From Leptodontidium sp. MPI-SDFR-AT-0119 (lineage: Eukaryota; Ascomycota; Leotiomycetes; Helotiales; Leptodontidiaceae): a DNA stretch of 64,000 bases. The translations under genes were made by a program, and so were the position numbers. The notes beneath the pieces are model-generated. The model saw only the letters and a list, made by a program, of their open reading frames with translations, did not search any database and had not been told where the DNA came from. The stretch's first letter is position 1. Every line of letters begins with the position of its first letter. Below are positions 33,709-45,966 of the stretch, one piece after another. The stretch is taken from NCBI GenBank assembly GCA_020726505.1, contig JAHLEZ010000015.1, forward strand, positions 1,178,001-1,242,000, written 5' to 3'.

Positions 33709-36700
33709 TTAGACTTCTCGTTTTTTCTCATGGTCTCTCCTTTGGGGGTTGTCACGTCTGTCTATCTCTCTCTCTCTGATTGCATGTTGGAGTTGGGTTG
33801 GGATGATTTGAGCTTGGGGTTTCTTGGGCTGGCTGGGCTGTTTCGTGAGGAAGTCTGTTCCGTTTCTATCTGCGGGAGCCTGTTACTGCTCCTCCTCTCC
33901 TCGTTACAGATTTTGTTTTCTCATTTGCATATGCATTCGTTCGCCTCGATACCACCATCGTTTTTTTAAGTACCTCATATAGACTGCTACAAACAAACCA
34001 GCAAGCAAGCAATTGAAAAAATCCCCCCACCTTGTACTCGCCCTAACCTCTGCATTGAAACTCGCGTACCTATATATGCACTCAACTGTGTTGATCCTCC
34101 ATAAGGTACCATTGGATCCCAAAACCAACCCCGCGGTGCAGTTCCAGTGGGGTTGGGGTTAGGCCTAGGGTATTTGAGTATGGAGGTAAGGTCAAAAACG
34201 AGACGCAGGGCAACTCTAACCGAACACACATACATGCATGCATGCATACGCACCGAGCAAGCCCTGCATAAAACCACATGCACATGCACGACTCTTTACT
34301 AAGACCCCGCCACACGTACATAAAGTGAGGTAGTTGAGGTAAGGTATCCAGCCCAGCACCGGAACGTCTTCAAGCCGAGGGGGTTCGATGTGCAACAAAA
34401 GTTTTTTTTTTTTTGTTATGAGAGGTTTGGCTGGCTGGTTGGTTTTTGGTTGGTGGGGATGGGAAGGGGGAGAGTAAGCTTAGTGAGGGGTGGGGGATAG
34501 AGGAGCAGGAGGGGGAGGTATTGGTGGATGAGTCCGAGGAGGTGGATGGGGACTTTGCTGATGGGATGGTAATATAATCAGGTTGGTTACTTTCTTTCAC
34601 CTGGTCTCTGTCTGTCTACCATATTATTACTGAGTGCGAATGGGTTTATTCTTCTCCTGGTGCTCTTCTTGGGAATGTTGATTGAGGATTAACACGTCAA
34701 AGTTCACAAAAGTCTACTTCGGTAACAAGTCTTGAACTGAAGTCCATGGGAGGAGCAGAGCCACGCCGCAAATTTGGAACATATCTTTTCTTAACATTGA
34801 GTGCCTTTCTTAAATTACGGTAGTTGATGTTAGAGGGACGATTGGGATCGGCCTGTATTCTTTCCCCCCTCGTCTTGACTGATGTTTGTGCTCTTCAAAG
34901 GAAGGGCCAGGCCGATAGGAGGAAACAGCTCGATTTGACATATTCCTGAGATAATCCTTGGACTTTCTCCGAGCATTTTCTTCTCTACTGACTGATACTT
35001 GGTTCTTGGAATTGGAAATATTTTCGCTCATACATACATGCATGGTATAGAATGTGAAAAGATGAGTTTAGGCGTGTATATATGATCTGTGGTCGCCTTC
35101 CGTAAACCTGACTTGATTCAAAACAAACTTTGGACAAGCCTGAAACTTGTAGATCTTAATCTCCCCGAAAGTTTTCATGATATCTGGAAAGCGGCAAAGT
35201 ATGGAATCGACGAGCAAGTGTAATGCGATACCTAGGACACTGAGAAAAGTATATTCGATGGCGTCCAGTAAAGTATGACAGCTGTTGAATTTGCGATGTG
35301 GTTCCTCGTGGAAGCTAAACTTGAGGTAGAAAAGTATAGAAAAGGCAGATAAAGATACTACCCTTTCCTTTACACATTCTCCTCAAGGACAGATGTAACA
35401 GATGCAAGATGGGTTTCTAATGGAAAAGGTCAAAATGATACACCACGAATTGCATGTACTCGTTCCAGCAAATTCCCGCGGCACTAGCTGGATCAAAGTA
35501 ATAAAAATAGAAATAAAAATTGGAGCTTTGAAACTTCAACCATTCACTGAACCAAAGGAAAATCCTGCACAACAGAGCGTTCGAGGAAAGCTGGCTCAAG
35601 GACGAAATAGGTAAAATTGAAGTTTAAGTCCGATCACGTGCCTGAATCGTGTGGAAATTCCAAGACGAAAATTGCCCGCTGTTTACATGGCAAATGCCAC
35701 ATCGGGGTAATTGTTAGGTGCATTTATCCTTCCCGGATGCTCTGGCCGATTCACCAACCAAGCCGACATATTGCTTACAAACTCTCTGCATCCCCGTGGC
35801 TGCCACCACTGGGCACCAATGTTCGAAATTTACCTATTCGCTGGAGTTTATGTGGAAAGAAACCGCCACGTGCACAAACTCAAGGATGTTGATGGGCTTA
35901 CGAAGGAAGCTGCATAAAATCCACACGAGGGAAAAGTCGATAGAGTTGTGGCGGTTTGGCGTATCGAATATTTTTCTTGACGCCCCGAAGAGAGATTGAC
36001 CTCCCGAACTTTGTGTTGATTCAAATGTTTGTGTCCGAGAGCTTGGACGGATAAGGAAATATCATCTTTGAGGCGGTTTGATCTCCTGCTGTGTGGCTTG
36101 CTGATGGTCAATCCGGAAGGCCAGAAGAGGATGAGCTTGGAGCACAAAACAATAATAAGCCTTCCCATGCGGCTGAAGGAGGGAAGAGCTTGAGCCTTTT
36201 TGATGTCGTAGCGCTGGAGCGCTCGTACGAAAGTTTGTTTGCTGGACTTGCCAGTCGTTTGTTTTCTGGTCGAGTCTTCTGGATACGTTCCGTTCCAGAC
36301 ATCTGTCTCGGGTTACTCGAGCTGTGAAATTTTAGAGTTGGGCCGCAGCAGCAGCTGCTGCATCCCTCCCTTCCCGTCAAAAGCCTATCCATCCCATGTC
36401 CACAGCACAACACCCCCTTTTCAACTGGGCAGCAAATTCTGGGTCTGATGGTCTGGGTCTGATGGGGCGGCGTCGACCGTACCGTAATCCACCACTGCAA
36501 CTTTGGTGGTCCTCTGGTGGCTCTTTGGTGGGGATCTTCTGGCTAGACAACCTGGAGTGCAGCTCTCTCTCAGTTATGATTGACTGTGATTGAGAGCTAG
36601 CTGTTTGCAAATACTTTTCCTGGCAGGATCTTTTCTCCATCGTTCGCCCCAAGGCAGGTATGGCGTACGGTCCGTCCCAACAGAAGGCGGAGAATTGGGC

Positions 36701-37526
36701 GATAGTAGCAGCGATTTGCCACTTGCTGGAAGCTGTACGAAGAAGAAGAGGGCCGTTGATAACGTTAGCTCCTCGACGTTGCAGCGAGTGCAGCGAAGCA
36801 CGAAAATACAGCGGATCCGGGCTGGGAAGACAAGGGACGACAAGGGAAGGCTGGGGCGGGCAAGGGCCGCTTCGAGATTGGAAGCACATCACTAACCCCT
36901 GCTGCCGCCACTTCTGGCTAGCAGGCCCAGCTTGCTTGCTTGCTGAATGAACGAATGCTGAGGGACAAAAATATTTAATTTCCATGAGCTAGCTGGGTGC
37001 CGCCGAAGAGGAAGGGGAGGGGTGTGGTTGCGGTGGAGGGCGGACTACATAATAAACAAACATTCCCATCTTTCTCTCAAGTCCTGCTCCCTCTCTCGTT
37101 CCATCTGGGTATTCGTGATCCTGCTGCCAGTAAGTCAATCCTTCGACTATTTCCCCTTCCGCTTCCACTTCCCCTCTCGTCCACTGCAAGCACAGCAAGC
37201 CAGTCCAATCCAATCCAATCCAAAGAAGCACCGCTCCATCTTTCCTGTTTTGGTGGAATAAACAGCTTGCAGCCAGCTTCTACCCAATTACGTCAACATG
37301 CCTTCCCCTTGGCCTTCCCTGCCAGGCCCTGCCAGGCCCTGCCCTTTCCTTCCACTTCGAGGGATCGCCTGCCTACCTACACGAGCTTCCGCTAACCAAG
37401 CTTCCCCTCTCTAGAAAAAGCCATCCTACCTGCTCTTTAACTCCTCCTCCTCCTCCATCCTCAACAAACAACAAGCAAGAAAGCTGCAACTCTTAACTCT
37501 ACACAGCTTCAAGACACATCTTCAAA
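33709..37526. other. long intergenic region with simple repeats and the UGP1 leader
   Basis: No gene is supported across 3.8 kb. It contains a poly-T run near 34,400-34,413, CATG repeats near 34,235-34,247, GGTTGG/GGCTGG-rich sequence near 34,420-34,450, and a CCAAT-like tandem (CCAATCCAATCCAATCC) near 37,203-37,221. Two copies of TGCCAGGCCC sit at about 37,320-37,340. From about 37,100 the sequence is pyrimidine-rich, as in leaders of highly expressed fungal genes. A 202-codon minus-strand frame (36377..36985) is open but has no motif. Confidence 0.4.
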
Positions 37527-39986
37527 ATGGCTGCTTTGAGGAATGCCCTGCCTGGACATTTGAAGTCCGCCCTGGGTGGTTCTAACGGGGAAGCTGAGTT
37601 TGCCAAAAAGCATCATGGCAAGACTCAATCACACATGGTGAGTGGTGTTTCCTTTCATGGGCACAAGCAGAGCGGCAGATTCACACCAGGCTTGGGGAGG
37701 GGACTGCAGACACCAAACCTGGTTCAAAGGTGAACTCTTGAGAAGTTGCTGGAGCGTGAAAGATCTCCTCGGCCTGGCAAGTCTCTCAACCTCGAACATC
37801 ATACAATTCGAACAGACAGGAATCATCTCCAGTCAATGACGCCACCATGGAGAAAGTCGTTCCCTTGCCAAAGCTCGCTTTGGAGAAATGGAAAACTGGA
37901 CGCACACACTGCGTGTACCTTCCAGGTATCTGCATCCACGCCTGTCCTGCATTTCCTGGGAGCGACAAGGACCTTCACTACCAACCCAGAGATTTCGCAC
38001 GAGGTACACTCATTCTGCCCATGCAAGATCTGGATGAGTGGGAGACACACCCAGCATTGCGACCATCCAGATCTGCGACTGTCCCTCGACGTATAGCTCG
38101 CTCCACGTTATCCTCCCTTCCAACGGAGGCTTGGGAGAATCCTGCTTTTACAACAGCTTTTCTGAAAGCAGCATCGGGAACCCCTCAGCCAGATCTACCT
38201 TACCTGTCCGTTCCTAAGATGTCGTCCTCCCCACGACCCAAATCTGCAGCTCCTGGAGCCCTCTCGCCTGCAATCCCTCCCAAGTCCCCCCTCCGAGAGT
38301 CTCCTGCTGTTGGATATCCTTCTCCCGAAGAACTCAAGCCCGCCAAAAATCCTGCTTCTCTTGTTGTTCCTGACGAGCCAGATCTTGAGTTTATCGCAAA
38401 GCTAATCAAGAGAGATCAGGCTTTTGAGAATACTTCAACCTCGGTGGCTGCGAGCCAGATGCGAAATGCCCTCAATAACCTCGCGGATACTGTCACCGAT
38501 CCTACAGAGAAGAAGGTATGTTTCGATTTACCGTTTTAGCTATAGACTTATCTAACCTGTTTTACAGCTGTTCGAGACCGAGATGGACAACTTCTTTGCG
38601 CTTTTCCGAAGATATCTGAACGACAAGGCGAAGGGAAACACACTGTAGGACTTCGAACTGGGCAATTGGCATACAAGGGCTAACATTTTGTTTAGGGATT
38701 GGGACCGTATTGCACCACCTGCCGTGAACCAAGTGGTTGACTACAATGAGCTCGCAAACTCCGACTCCGTCAGCTTCTTGAGCAAACTTGCTGTTCTCAA
38801 GCTTAACGGTGGCCTTGGAACCTCAATGGGATGCGTTGGCCCAAAGTCAGTTATCGAAGTTCGTGACGGCATGTCTTTCCTCGATCTCTCAGTCCGACAA
38901 ATCGAATACCTAAACCGAACCTACGACGTCAATGTCCCCTTCGTTCTCATGAACTCGTTCAACACCGACGATGATACCCAGAACATTATCAAGAAATACG
39001 AAGGACACAACATTGACATCCTGACCTTCAACCAATCCCGATACCCTAGAATCTTGAAGGATTCCCTCCTCCCCGCACCAAAGTCATTCAACTCGCCAAT
39101 TTCCGATTGGTACCCACCAGGACACGGAGATGTATTCGAGTCGCTGTACAATTCCGGTATCCTTGACAAGCTCATTGAGCGCGGTGTTGAGATTCTCTTC
39201 CTCTCCAACGTTGATAACTTGGGTGCTGTTGTGGATCTTAGAATCTTGCAACACATGGTTCAGACCGACGCCGAGTACATTATGGAGTTGACCGACAAGA
39301 CTAAGGCCGATGTCAAGGGTGGAACTATCATCGATTACGAGGGATCTGTTCGCCTTCTTGAAATTGCCCAAGTTCCCAAGGAGCACACCAACGAGTTCAA
39401 GTCCATCAAGAAATTCAAGTACTTCAACACCAACAACATCTGGTTGAACTTGAAGGCCGTCAAGCGAATTGTCGAGAACAACGAGCTTGAGATGGAGATA
39501 ATCCCAAACAACAAGTCCATCCCAGCTGACAAGAAGGGCGAGTCTGATGTCTCGATTGTCCAACTTGAGACCGCCGTCGGAGCTGCCATTCGTCATTTCA
39601 AGAACGCACACGGCGTCAACGTTCCCCGCCGACGTTTCTTGCCTGTCAAGACCTGCTCTGATCTTATGCTCGTCAAGTCAGACCTGTACTCACTGAAGCA
39701 CGGCCAACTCCAAATTGACCCCAACCGTTTTGGCCCAGCTCCTCTCATCAAGCTCGGTAACGACTTCAAGAAGGTTTCCGACTTCCAAAAGCGCATTGGT
39801 AGCATCCCCAAGATCATCGAGCTTGACCACTTGACTATCACTGGAGCTGTCAACCTCGGCCGTGGAGTCACTCTCAAGGGTACCGTCATCATTGTAGCAA
39901 CAGAAGGCAGCACCATTGATATTCCACCCGGATCAATCCTTGAGAACGTTGTTGTTCAAGGGTCATTGCGACTTTTGGAGCATTAG
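37527..39986 (+). CDS. UGP1: UTP-glucose-1-phosphate uridylyltransferase
   Basis: The model has four exons, 37527..37637, 38420..38515, 38568..38644 and 38696..39986, giving 524 residues. It makes UDP-glucose from UTP and glucose-1-phosphate, the donor for cell wall glucans, glycogen and trehalose. Signatures include [18 protein letters not shown] (exon 2 start), FALFRRYL, the nucleotide-binding [58 protein letters not shown], the YFNTNNIW block and the C-terminal beta-helix ([18 protein letters not shown]). Length matches the family. Oddity: the first intron is 782 bases, much longer than any other here, and its last 573 bases are open in frame with exon 2 (see the separate entry). A GTAGGA donor ends exon 3. 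Confidence 0.93.
37847..38419 (+). other. in-frame open extension inside UGP1 intron 1 (possible alternative first exon)
   Basis: From the ATG at 37847, in a strong context (CACCATGG), 191 codons run without a stop directly into UGP1 exon 2 in the same frame. The segment starts [16 protein letters not shown], includes [20 protein letters not shown] and [18 protein letters not shown], then a Pro/Ser-rich part and [12 protein letters not shown] just before the exon 2 AFENTS. A transcript starting inside the intron would encode a UGPase with a 191-residue N-terminal extension (678 residues in total). This is inference, and no promoter is proven. Confidence 0.45.
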
Positions 39987-40593
39987 AGTGGTGTTTCTTG
40001 TATGTTAATGGACAGGTTTACTTTGCTGTCGTCGGTATTTCATGGCATGGGACCCGGCTGGGTTAGTTGAGCACTTTTGCGGAACACTGGTTTACCTATA
40101 AATCGGTGGTATTATGCGGTCGGTTCTATAATAGAACACCTTGAAGGTTGCATTTCGTGTATTAGTCTACTTTAATGGTCCGTTGATCTTGCACAAAAAA
40201 TGAACCTTGCAATTCAATCGTCTGTCGTCTATTGAGAAATACACCCGTCAAGCAGGTATATGTAGGTTCTAACCGTCGTCTGTCTACTTCTGGCAATTCT
40301 ATTTTAAGATCCACGTGATTTCATGCACCTTCTCGAATCGATATCCTTGGCTCTCAGCCTACAATGGAATGGGTTGAACCTGCATTTCCAACTTCGTATA
40401 ATATCGTATCACTCAACTAAATGTATATAGGCACCTCGCACATATCCTATCCTACCTTATCCCAATACCACCTCGCCCCAAGAAACCAACCAAGGTCAAG
40501 ATACCACGAACTCTGGAAGCCAATCGGAACACGCATCCAGCACCTGATCGCCTGTCAGGATTAGGGTTACTTTTTTCAAATCGAGCCAACCAT
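39987..40593. other. UGP1 3' region and upstream region of the PSI-like gene
   Basis: No gene is supported. AT-rich stretches after 39,987 fit a 3' untranslated region, and the part near 40,430-40,590 is the presumed promoter of the next gene. The minus-strand frame 40452..40943 is antisense to that gene and lacks motifs. Confidence 0.45.
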
Positions 40594-41262
40594 ATGCCTC
40601 TCAGCTCCGGATTGGTGGATGTCAGGAGGAGGAGGCTAAACCTTGATAGTGAGATGGAGAGAATAGGTAGTGGTGGTAATGATACTTTTGATGAGTGGTT
40701 GAAGATTTGTTGGAGGAAGCAGGAGTGTGGTTCGTGTTTGGGGACGCGGGGCGTTGTTTGTAGTTGGTGTCCTGCTGTATGTTTCCCTTTCTTCCATTCT
40801 GTAGTTTTTGCTTCACCCTGTTGAGAGACCATTCCTATTTGATATCGAGAAAGATATAGATCGTTCACTGACTGGAGTTTGCGACAGTCAGGAACTTGTA
40901 TACCGAACCCCTCGCACCCCGCACTCTTCGCCCCGTTCTCCAATCCAGATATCTGTCCCCTCTGGTCAGAGAGGTGGGAACTCCGGACCAGTGCGCTGGG
41001 CTGCCATGTCTCGACTATAACCTTTCTGACGTGTATCGTGAGTGTGCTGGCGTCGTTCGCGGTGATGGGCGTGGCGGTTGGTGCGTTCTTTTTTGGGAGG
41101 TGGATGAGAGGGGTTTGGGCGAGGAGGGGGACGGCGAGGGGGGAGGAGTGGTGGCGCTTTTGGAGGGGGTGGAAGCTTGAGTTGGTGGATGTTGTGAGAA
41201 GGAGGAGGAGTAGGGAGGAGGAGATCGAGGAGGAGCAGAGGCCGTTGTTGGATGCTGAATAG
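40594..41262 (+). CDS. PSI-like cysteine-rich single-pass membrane protein
   Basis: The model has two exons, 40594..40776 and 40888..41262, joined in phase 0 (GTATGT...GACAG), giving 185 residues. The first part has a Cys pattern like the PSI (plexin-semaphorin-integrin) fold of fungal small membrane proteins: FDEWLKICWRKQECGSC, CSWCPA joined to SGTCIPNP, then DICP and SALGCH. One strong transmembrane helix follows (STITFLTCIVSVLASFAVMG and VAVGAFFFG). The C-terminal tail is basic then acidic (RRRRSREEEIEEEQRPLL), presumably cytosolic. No cleavable signal peptide is clear, so the lumenal orientation of the Cys domain is inferred from the positive-inside rule. The function is unknown. Confidence 0.75.
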
Positions 41263-41569
41263 AGGCGTTCCGTGGATAGCTGGTTGCTTTCTTGTATTTA
41301 TTTTCGGCGCATTGCTGGTGTTTCGGGATCTCGCATGGGTGCTTGTTGTCTATAGGCTCTCCTCACTTCATCGTACCATACATGTTGTAGCCCTCGAAGT
41401 AACTTCGCAGTTTGGCCTGACCTGGCATTCTACTGGTGTCACGAATTCCGTGATATCCCAATGTAGCGACGCAAAGCCCAGTCCATTGGAAGTAGAAAAG
41501 CCAACCGAGGATAAATTCCAGTATTAAATAACGTATAGCAATTATATCCCGTACGATCTCTCGCATCGT
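41263..41569. other. convergent intergenic region
   Basis: This lies between the 3' ends of the PSI-like gene (plus) and the molybdopterin synthase small subunit gene (minus). No motif-bearing frame is present. Confidence 0.5.
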
Positions 41570-41863
41570 TCAACCGGAGCTCACGGGTGGGATAATAGCG
41601 ACCTCATCGCCCTCTTTGATCATGAAGTCACTCTCATCATCCGCACCTTCCGGAATATCGACATATTCCAAATTGACCGTCACAAGACAGCTCTCGAGCA
41701 CCTTACTCTTCATGCCATTATATCTCTCCTCAAGCGTCTCGAAGAGTTTCGCAATCGGAAGAGGTGCTGGTAGATGTTCGGAGTCTTTCGCGGTGTAGGA
41801 GCCCGCGGATGCGAAGTAGAGGATCTTGAAATGCCCTGCTGGCACCTTCGCAGATGTCGACAT
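41570..41863 (-). CDS. molybdopterin synthase small subunit (MoaD/MOCS2A family)
   Basis: A 97-residue frame with the beta-grasp ubiquitin-like pattern of the sulfur carrier subunit: FKILYFASAGSYTA near the start, LPIAKLFETLEERYNGMKSK (helix), CLVTVNLEYVD and GDEVAIIPPVSSG at the end. The subunit donates sulfur as a C-terminal thiocarboxylate to the large subunit (MoaE type) to form molybdopterin, needed for nitrate reductase and xanthine dehydrogenase. The C-terminus ends Ser-Gly rather than the canonical Gly-Gly. The terminal Gly that carries the sulfur is kept. The size is normal for the family, and the start at 41863 is the first ATG. The Aspergillus equivalent is cnxG. Confidence 0.88.
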   Translation of the reverse strand: MSTSAKVPAGHFKILYFASAGSYTAKDSEHLPAPLPIAKLFETLEERYNGMKSKVLESCLVTVNLEYVDIPEGADDESDFMIKEGDEVAIIPPVSSG

Positions 41864-42258
41864 GGCGGATCAAGAACTACTGAGACTAGAGAACTGAGCT
41901 TGTTAGCTTCTATAGCTATCGAAGGTTCCAATTGTGTTTTGGGAATATTGAGTAGAGTCAGAGATCTTGGTGATATTGACCACATATCGAGACCAGTAAA
42001 CTGGTTGATTCAGGTAATACATGCTATTTTTGTTCATCATACTAGAAAGGAGTGGCTTTGAAGTGTAAAGGGACTGTGATATACCTAAGGAGGAGTGGTT
42101 GAAATAGTGGTTGCGGTTGAAGATAAGAGTAAATCAGATCCAAAAACTCAAAATCGAAAATATTGGTTGGTGGAAGGGCACGGACCAGGTGAAGTCACGA
42201 CCACGACTGTCGCGTCGCCCCTAGATATTTTTTTTCGCAGCCGTTCCTGAGGAGAGGA
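41864..42258. promoter_or_regulatory. divergent promoter region (MoaD gene / mitochondrial RNase gene)
   Basis: 395 bases between two divergent ATGs. No coding frame is supported. It presumably drives both genes. Confidence 0.5.
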
Positions 42259-45200
42259 ATGCAACTCCAGACTTGCCATTTCTTCTCAATTATGCTGCGG
42301 ACTTTTCAAAGTCGGAAACAAGTGGCTCAACCATTCATATGTTTTCAATGTCTGGCGAGATACCACCATAATTCATCCACCAATACTTCTCGAAGACCTC
42401 AGTCGAGATCTCAAACTAAAGCACTAGAAAATGGGAGACCAAGAGAGATTCGGAGGCAGTTGCATGCTGGTCGTGTGGTAAGTCTGAAGAACGAATATTC
42501 AAGTAGATTCAGTTCCTAATAGAAGTCACAGGCTCGCTCTTCGGTAGAAGCCCAGAACGTTACCTCCTCTTCACAAGAGCCACCACTTCCACCCACCAGG
42601 CCCAACATCCGCGAACGTCTGCGACAATGGGAGATAGAAAATGCTGCCTCTTACAAGAACCCTGGATTTGTACTTGACAAAGCTAAATCGGGGGATGTCA
42701 GTAACGCAGTCCTTCAAGTAACTTATAATGACTTCGGCGGCGAAGCTGGGGAGCTGAACGTTGAGGCAGAGGAGCCTATCGGTCTGGACATCAACAGGTT
42801 CGATATGGTCGATGTTGGTGATTCGCGCAACTTCTTCTTGCCCGGGGATCTTGTTGAGCTCACGTATGTTGACCAGTTTGATTGTGGGCTATGCAGGTAC
42901 TAACTTTACAAGTTCCATTGGCAATCGACGGCAGGAGTTGGGTATCTACGTCCGCGAGCTAGGACCCCAGGCTCAATTTTATACTATGTCCGGTCGCTGG
43001 ATACACCGATCTGCAAAGAATGTAACTTTCTTCGTCCCTGGCTTTGTAGAAGCTCAGGAACTTGATGAGATACGGCCATACCTACCGGAGGAAGCTGTGG
43101 ACTCGTCTATGGAAGGCAAACTACAGAGCTTCAACGAATCTGTTCCCGTCGGCATTGGGCAGCCGCTCATACGAAAGATGCTGGAGTTCTGGAATAAGAC
43201 CGACTCCATCTACCAGAGAGCTGCAATGGACCTCGACGGTGCACATAAAGCCGTGGCGGATATCTTCCATTACAAATATTGTACACTTGAAGAAATTGCT
43301 GGTAAAGTTCTGCCCAAGAGCGTCCCCAAAAACGAGGATGGTAAGCACGAGTGGCCAGCTCTGTACGCGGTTCACCGTGCATTACTCAAAGATGACATTG
43401 GCTTTACTCCGGTACCTCTCACAGCCATGAGGTCGAACCCACGGTACGAAATCAACGGATTTAGTGAAGTGGATTGCATACGTCGAGTTGTTGGATGGGT
43501 TCGCAAGTATACAGACACTCTACTTAGTCAAGGTGTAACACGTCGAGGACCATCTCCTGGATATTTCGAGTTCACGGAGTTCACCAAGACAGCTCGGCGC
43601 CTGATTGATCTCAGTCGGGCTAACCGCGAATATACCACACATGGAACAATTGGCCCTTCGTTGATAACCCTGGAGCCAGGCCAGAACTTCAGGACCGGAA
43701 CTCCCAGAGAAGCTTTTGGAACCACTGACATGTTCTTTATCCGATTCCTAGAGTCGTGGTCGTGCTTGGGAAGCTTTGGACCACATTCTGGATTGCATGG
43801 GATAGGATCCACCATCCTACGGATGATCGGTCGGTATCAGACCGAGGCATTGGATACCAAAACTGCGTGGACGTGCTTGCAGGAGCTTGGAGCATTACCC
43901 CCATGGGAGAATAGATCAACGTTTGACCTCAGACTCCCCTATGCAGGTAGACAAGAGGCAATTAAGCACCGTCTGCACCCAGCAGCCACTTTCGCTGGAG
44001 GTGTCGTAAAAGACAAATTGGCTGCCATACGGAAGAATTGGGGCAAGGCCACCATCTATTGTGTTGACGATGCCGGAGCTCTCGAAATTGACGACGGGTT
44101 CTCCTTGGAAGCTACTGATGAACCCGGTGTTTATTGGATCCATGTTCATATCGCAGACCCTGCAGCTCACCTCGACCCGCGGGGGTTGATAAGTCAATTT
44201 GCTGAAAGGATGACCGAAACGATATACCTGCCCGACAGAGTTGTGCCCATGTTACCGCCGAGACATGCACAGGCGCATTACAGTCTTGCTCCTTCACGGC
44301 CCTGTTTGACGTTCAGCACCAAAACGAACTTGCAGGGCGAACTACTTGACGGTAAGATCACGGCCGGAATTGTTGGAAACGTGAAGTATCTTACAAGGGA
44401 AACGTTTCGGGAAATCACAATGGGGTCTAATCCCGTAGAATACGACTTCTATGTCGTAGGAAGTCATAAGCCGGAACCTCAAGTAACCCGACCATTACTC
44501 AACAGCAGTCAGTTTTCCGAAGAGGAAAAAGAACAGATGAAAATTCTTCATTCCCTTGGAGAGGCTAGGAAAGCAAAATTGCAAGCACGTGGCGGTATCT
44601 TCAGCGGACAACCTGCCCCGTTGATATCGATGTCGTTCGGTGGATTTCCGTGGTCCAAACCGAAAAACATCACCGACAGCCTGCAGTATTTTGGCGATCC
44701 AACAATTAGCGTTGGCATAGAAAAGCAGGTCGCTGGGCGTTTGATCAAGTCTGAAGCAGTGGATACTGTGGGAAATATCATGATAATGACCGGCGAGATG
44801 GCTGCAAGATGGTGCAGTGAGCGCAGTATTCCGGTCCCATACCGACTTACTCCCCACAATCCAGAAAAGCAGGATCCCAGCGAATACTTTCAACAGACTG
44901 TTGTTCCTGCACAAGGGCAACCAGGAGGGGTCTCCGCGGAGATCATGCGCAATTACTTCGCCCTCATTGGGAAAGTCCAGCCATCGTCAATACCTGGGCC
45001 TCACGTGGCTCTGGGCGTGGATATGTTTACGAGGGTCACCAGTCCCCTGCGTAGATTTGGTGATCTTATCACTCACTGGCAGATTGAAGCTGCTCTGTTG
45101 CATGAAGCTAGAACTGGCCAGTCACTTGCCGGCAAGTCGAAAGTCGACTTTCTCCCCTTTTCTCAAGCTCAACTCGATGAAATGTTGCCGCGAATGGCAA

Positions 45201-45553
45201 GTCGCGAGAGACTCATCGCCACGAATACGCGAAAGGCGGAGCGACTGACCCAACTACAGTTCGTTCTACGAGCTTGGAAATATGGCGAAGCAAAGTTACC
45301 TAATAATTTGGGATTCACTGCGCGAAGTATTAACTCGGACACAAATGAAATTGGAGGCGTGGTCGACGCATTGTCTTTTGGCGGGCAGATGCAAGTACCG
45401 CCTGGGATTGACATAGCAAACATCAATGCGGGGGATAGATTCGAGGTGGAGATCGAAAATATCGATATTTACCGGAGCAGAGTATTTTTCAAGTGTATTC
45501 GGCCGATAGAGTCGGAAGCAGAGTTGGCAGCCAAGGAACGGCACACTCAGTAG
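42259..45553 (+). CDS. cyt-4: mitochondrial RNase II-family exoribonuclease (Dss1/cyt-4 like)
   Basis: The model has three exons, 42259..42477, 42532..42863 and 42913..45553, giving 1,063 residues. The second intron (49 bases) has a perfect TACTAAC branch site, which argues for the TACAAG acceptor. The Arg-rich, acid-free N-terminus (MLRTFQSRKQVAQPFICFQC from the ATG at 42292) fits a mitochondrial presequence. The middle contains FYTMSGRWIHRS. The catalytic RNB domain reads IYCVDDAGALEIDDGFSLEA, and the later LRRFGDLITHWQIEAAL is the typical RNB end. Homologues are the 3'-5' exonuclease of the yeast mitochondrial degradosome (Dss1, partner Suv3) and Neurospora cyt-4, needed for mitochondrial RNA splicing and turnover. 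Where bacterial RNase II has Asp, this one has Glu in the LEIDDG block. Confidence 0.92.
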
Positions 45554-45966
45554 CTCTGCAAGATTAGGATCGTGGTCTGTAATCATATGTATAAATCTGT
45601 ACATTACTTTCCTCTCTGCCACGTCTGGAATGTAAGCCTGCATAAGCAACGTCTTGGGTTTCGTCGGTTAGCTATTCGTGAGTTGTATTGTCTGCATTTG
45701 ACTTGGTCATTCCTCAACTTTCTCAATGTGGCATCACCGTAGGAACAACCTCAGCAGGAATGCTGGGTCACACACGCCTCCATATCTCAAGCGCCTAGAA
45801 TAGCTCGTTTGCTGATCTTGCTGTATTGACACAAATGTCAACACTGGGACACGACTTAGATGTTGCTCATGTCTCATCTGTATTTCACTTGCGTTTATAA
45901 ACATCCTTCGCTCCCTCTCGTCCCAATACACTCAACTTCACTACGCAGATTCTATCACTCCTCAAA
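45554..45966. other. intergenic region, upstream of the GPI protein
   Basis: No gene is supported. It includes the 3' region of the RNase gene and the promoter of the next gene, with a TATA box at 45896..45902. Confidence 0.5.
45896..45902 (+). promoter_or_regulatory. TATA box of the GPI-protein gene
   Basis: TATAAAC about 65 bases upstream of the ATG at 45967, on the same strand. Good spacing for a short leader. Confidence 0.55.

Noticed and set aside
36377..36985. 202-codon minus-strand frame upstream of UGP1
   Set aside because: It has an ATG but low-complexity composition, no motif, and an equally open plus-strand frame opposite it. Evidence is too weak for a gene call.
40452..40943. 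163-codon minus-strand frame
   Set aside because: It is antisense to the PSI-like gene and its intron and has no motif. The plus-strand model has good splice sites and a membrane helix.
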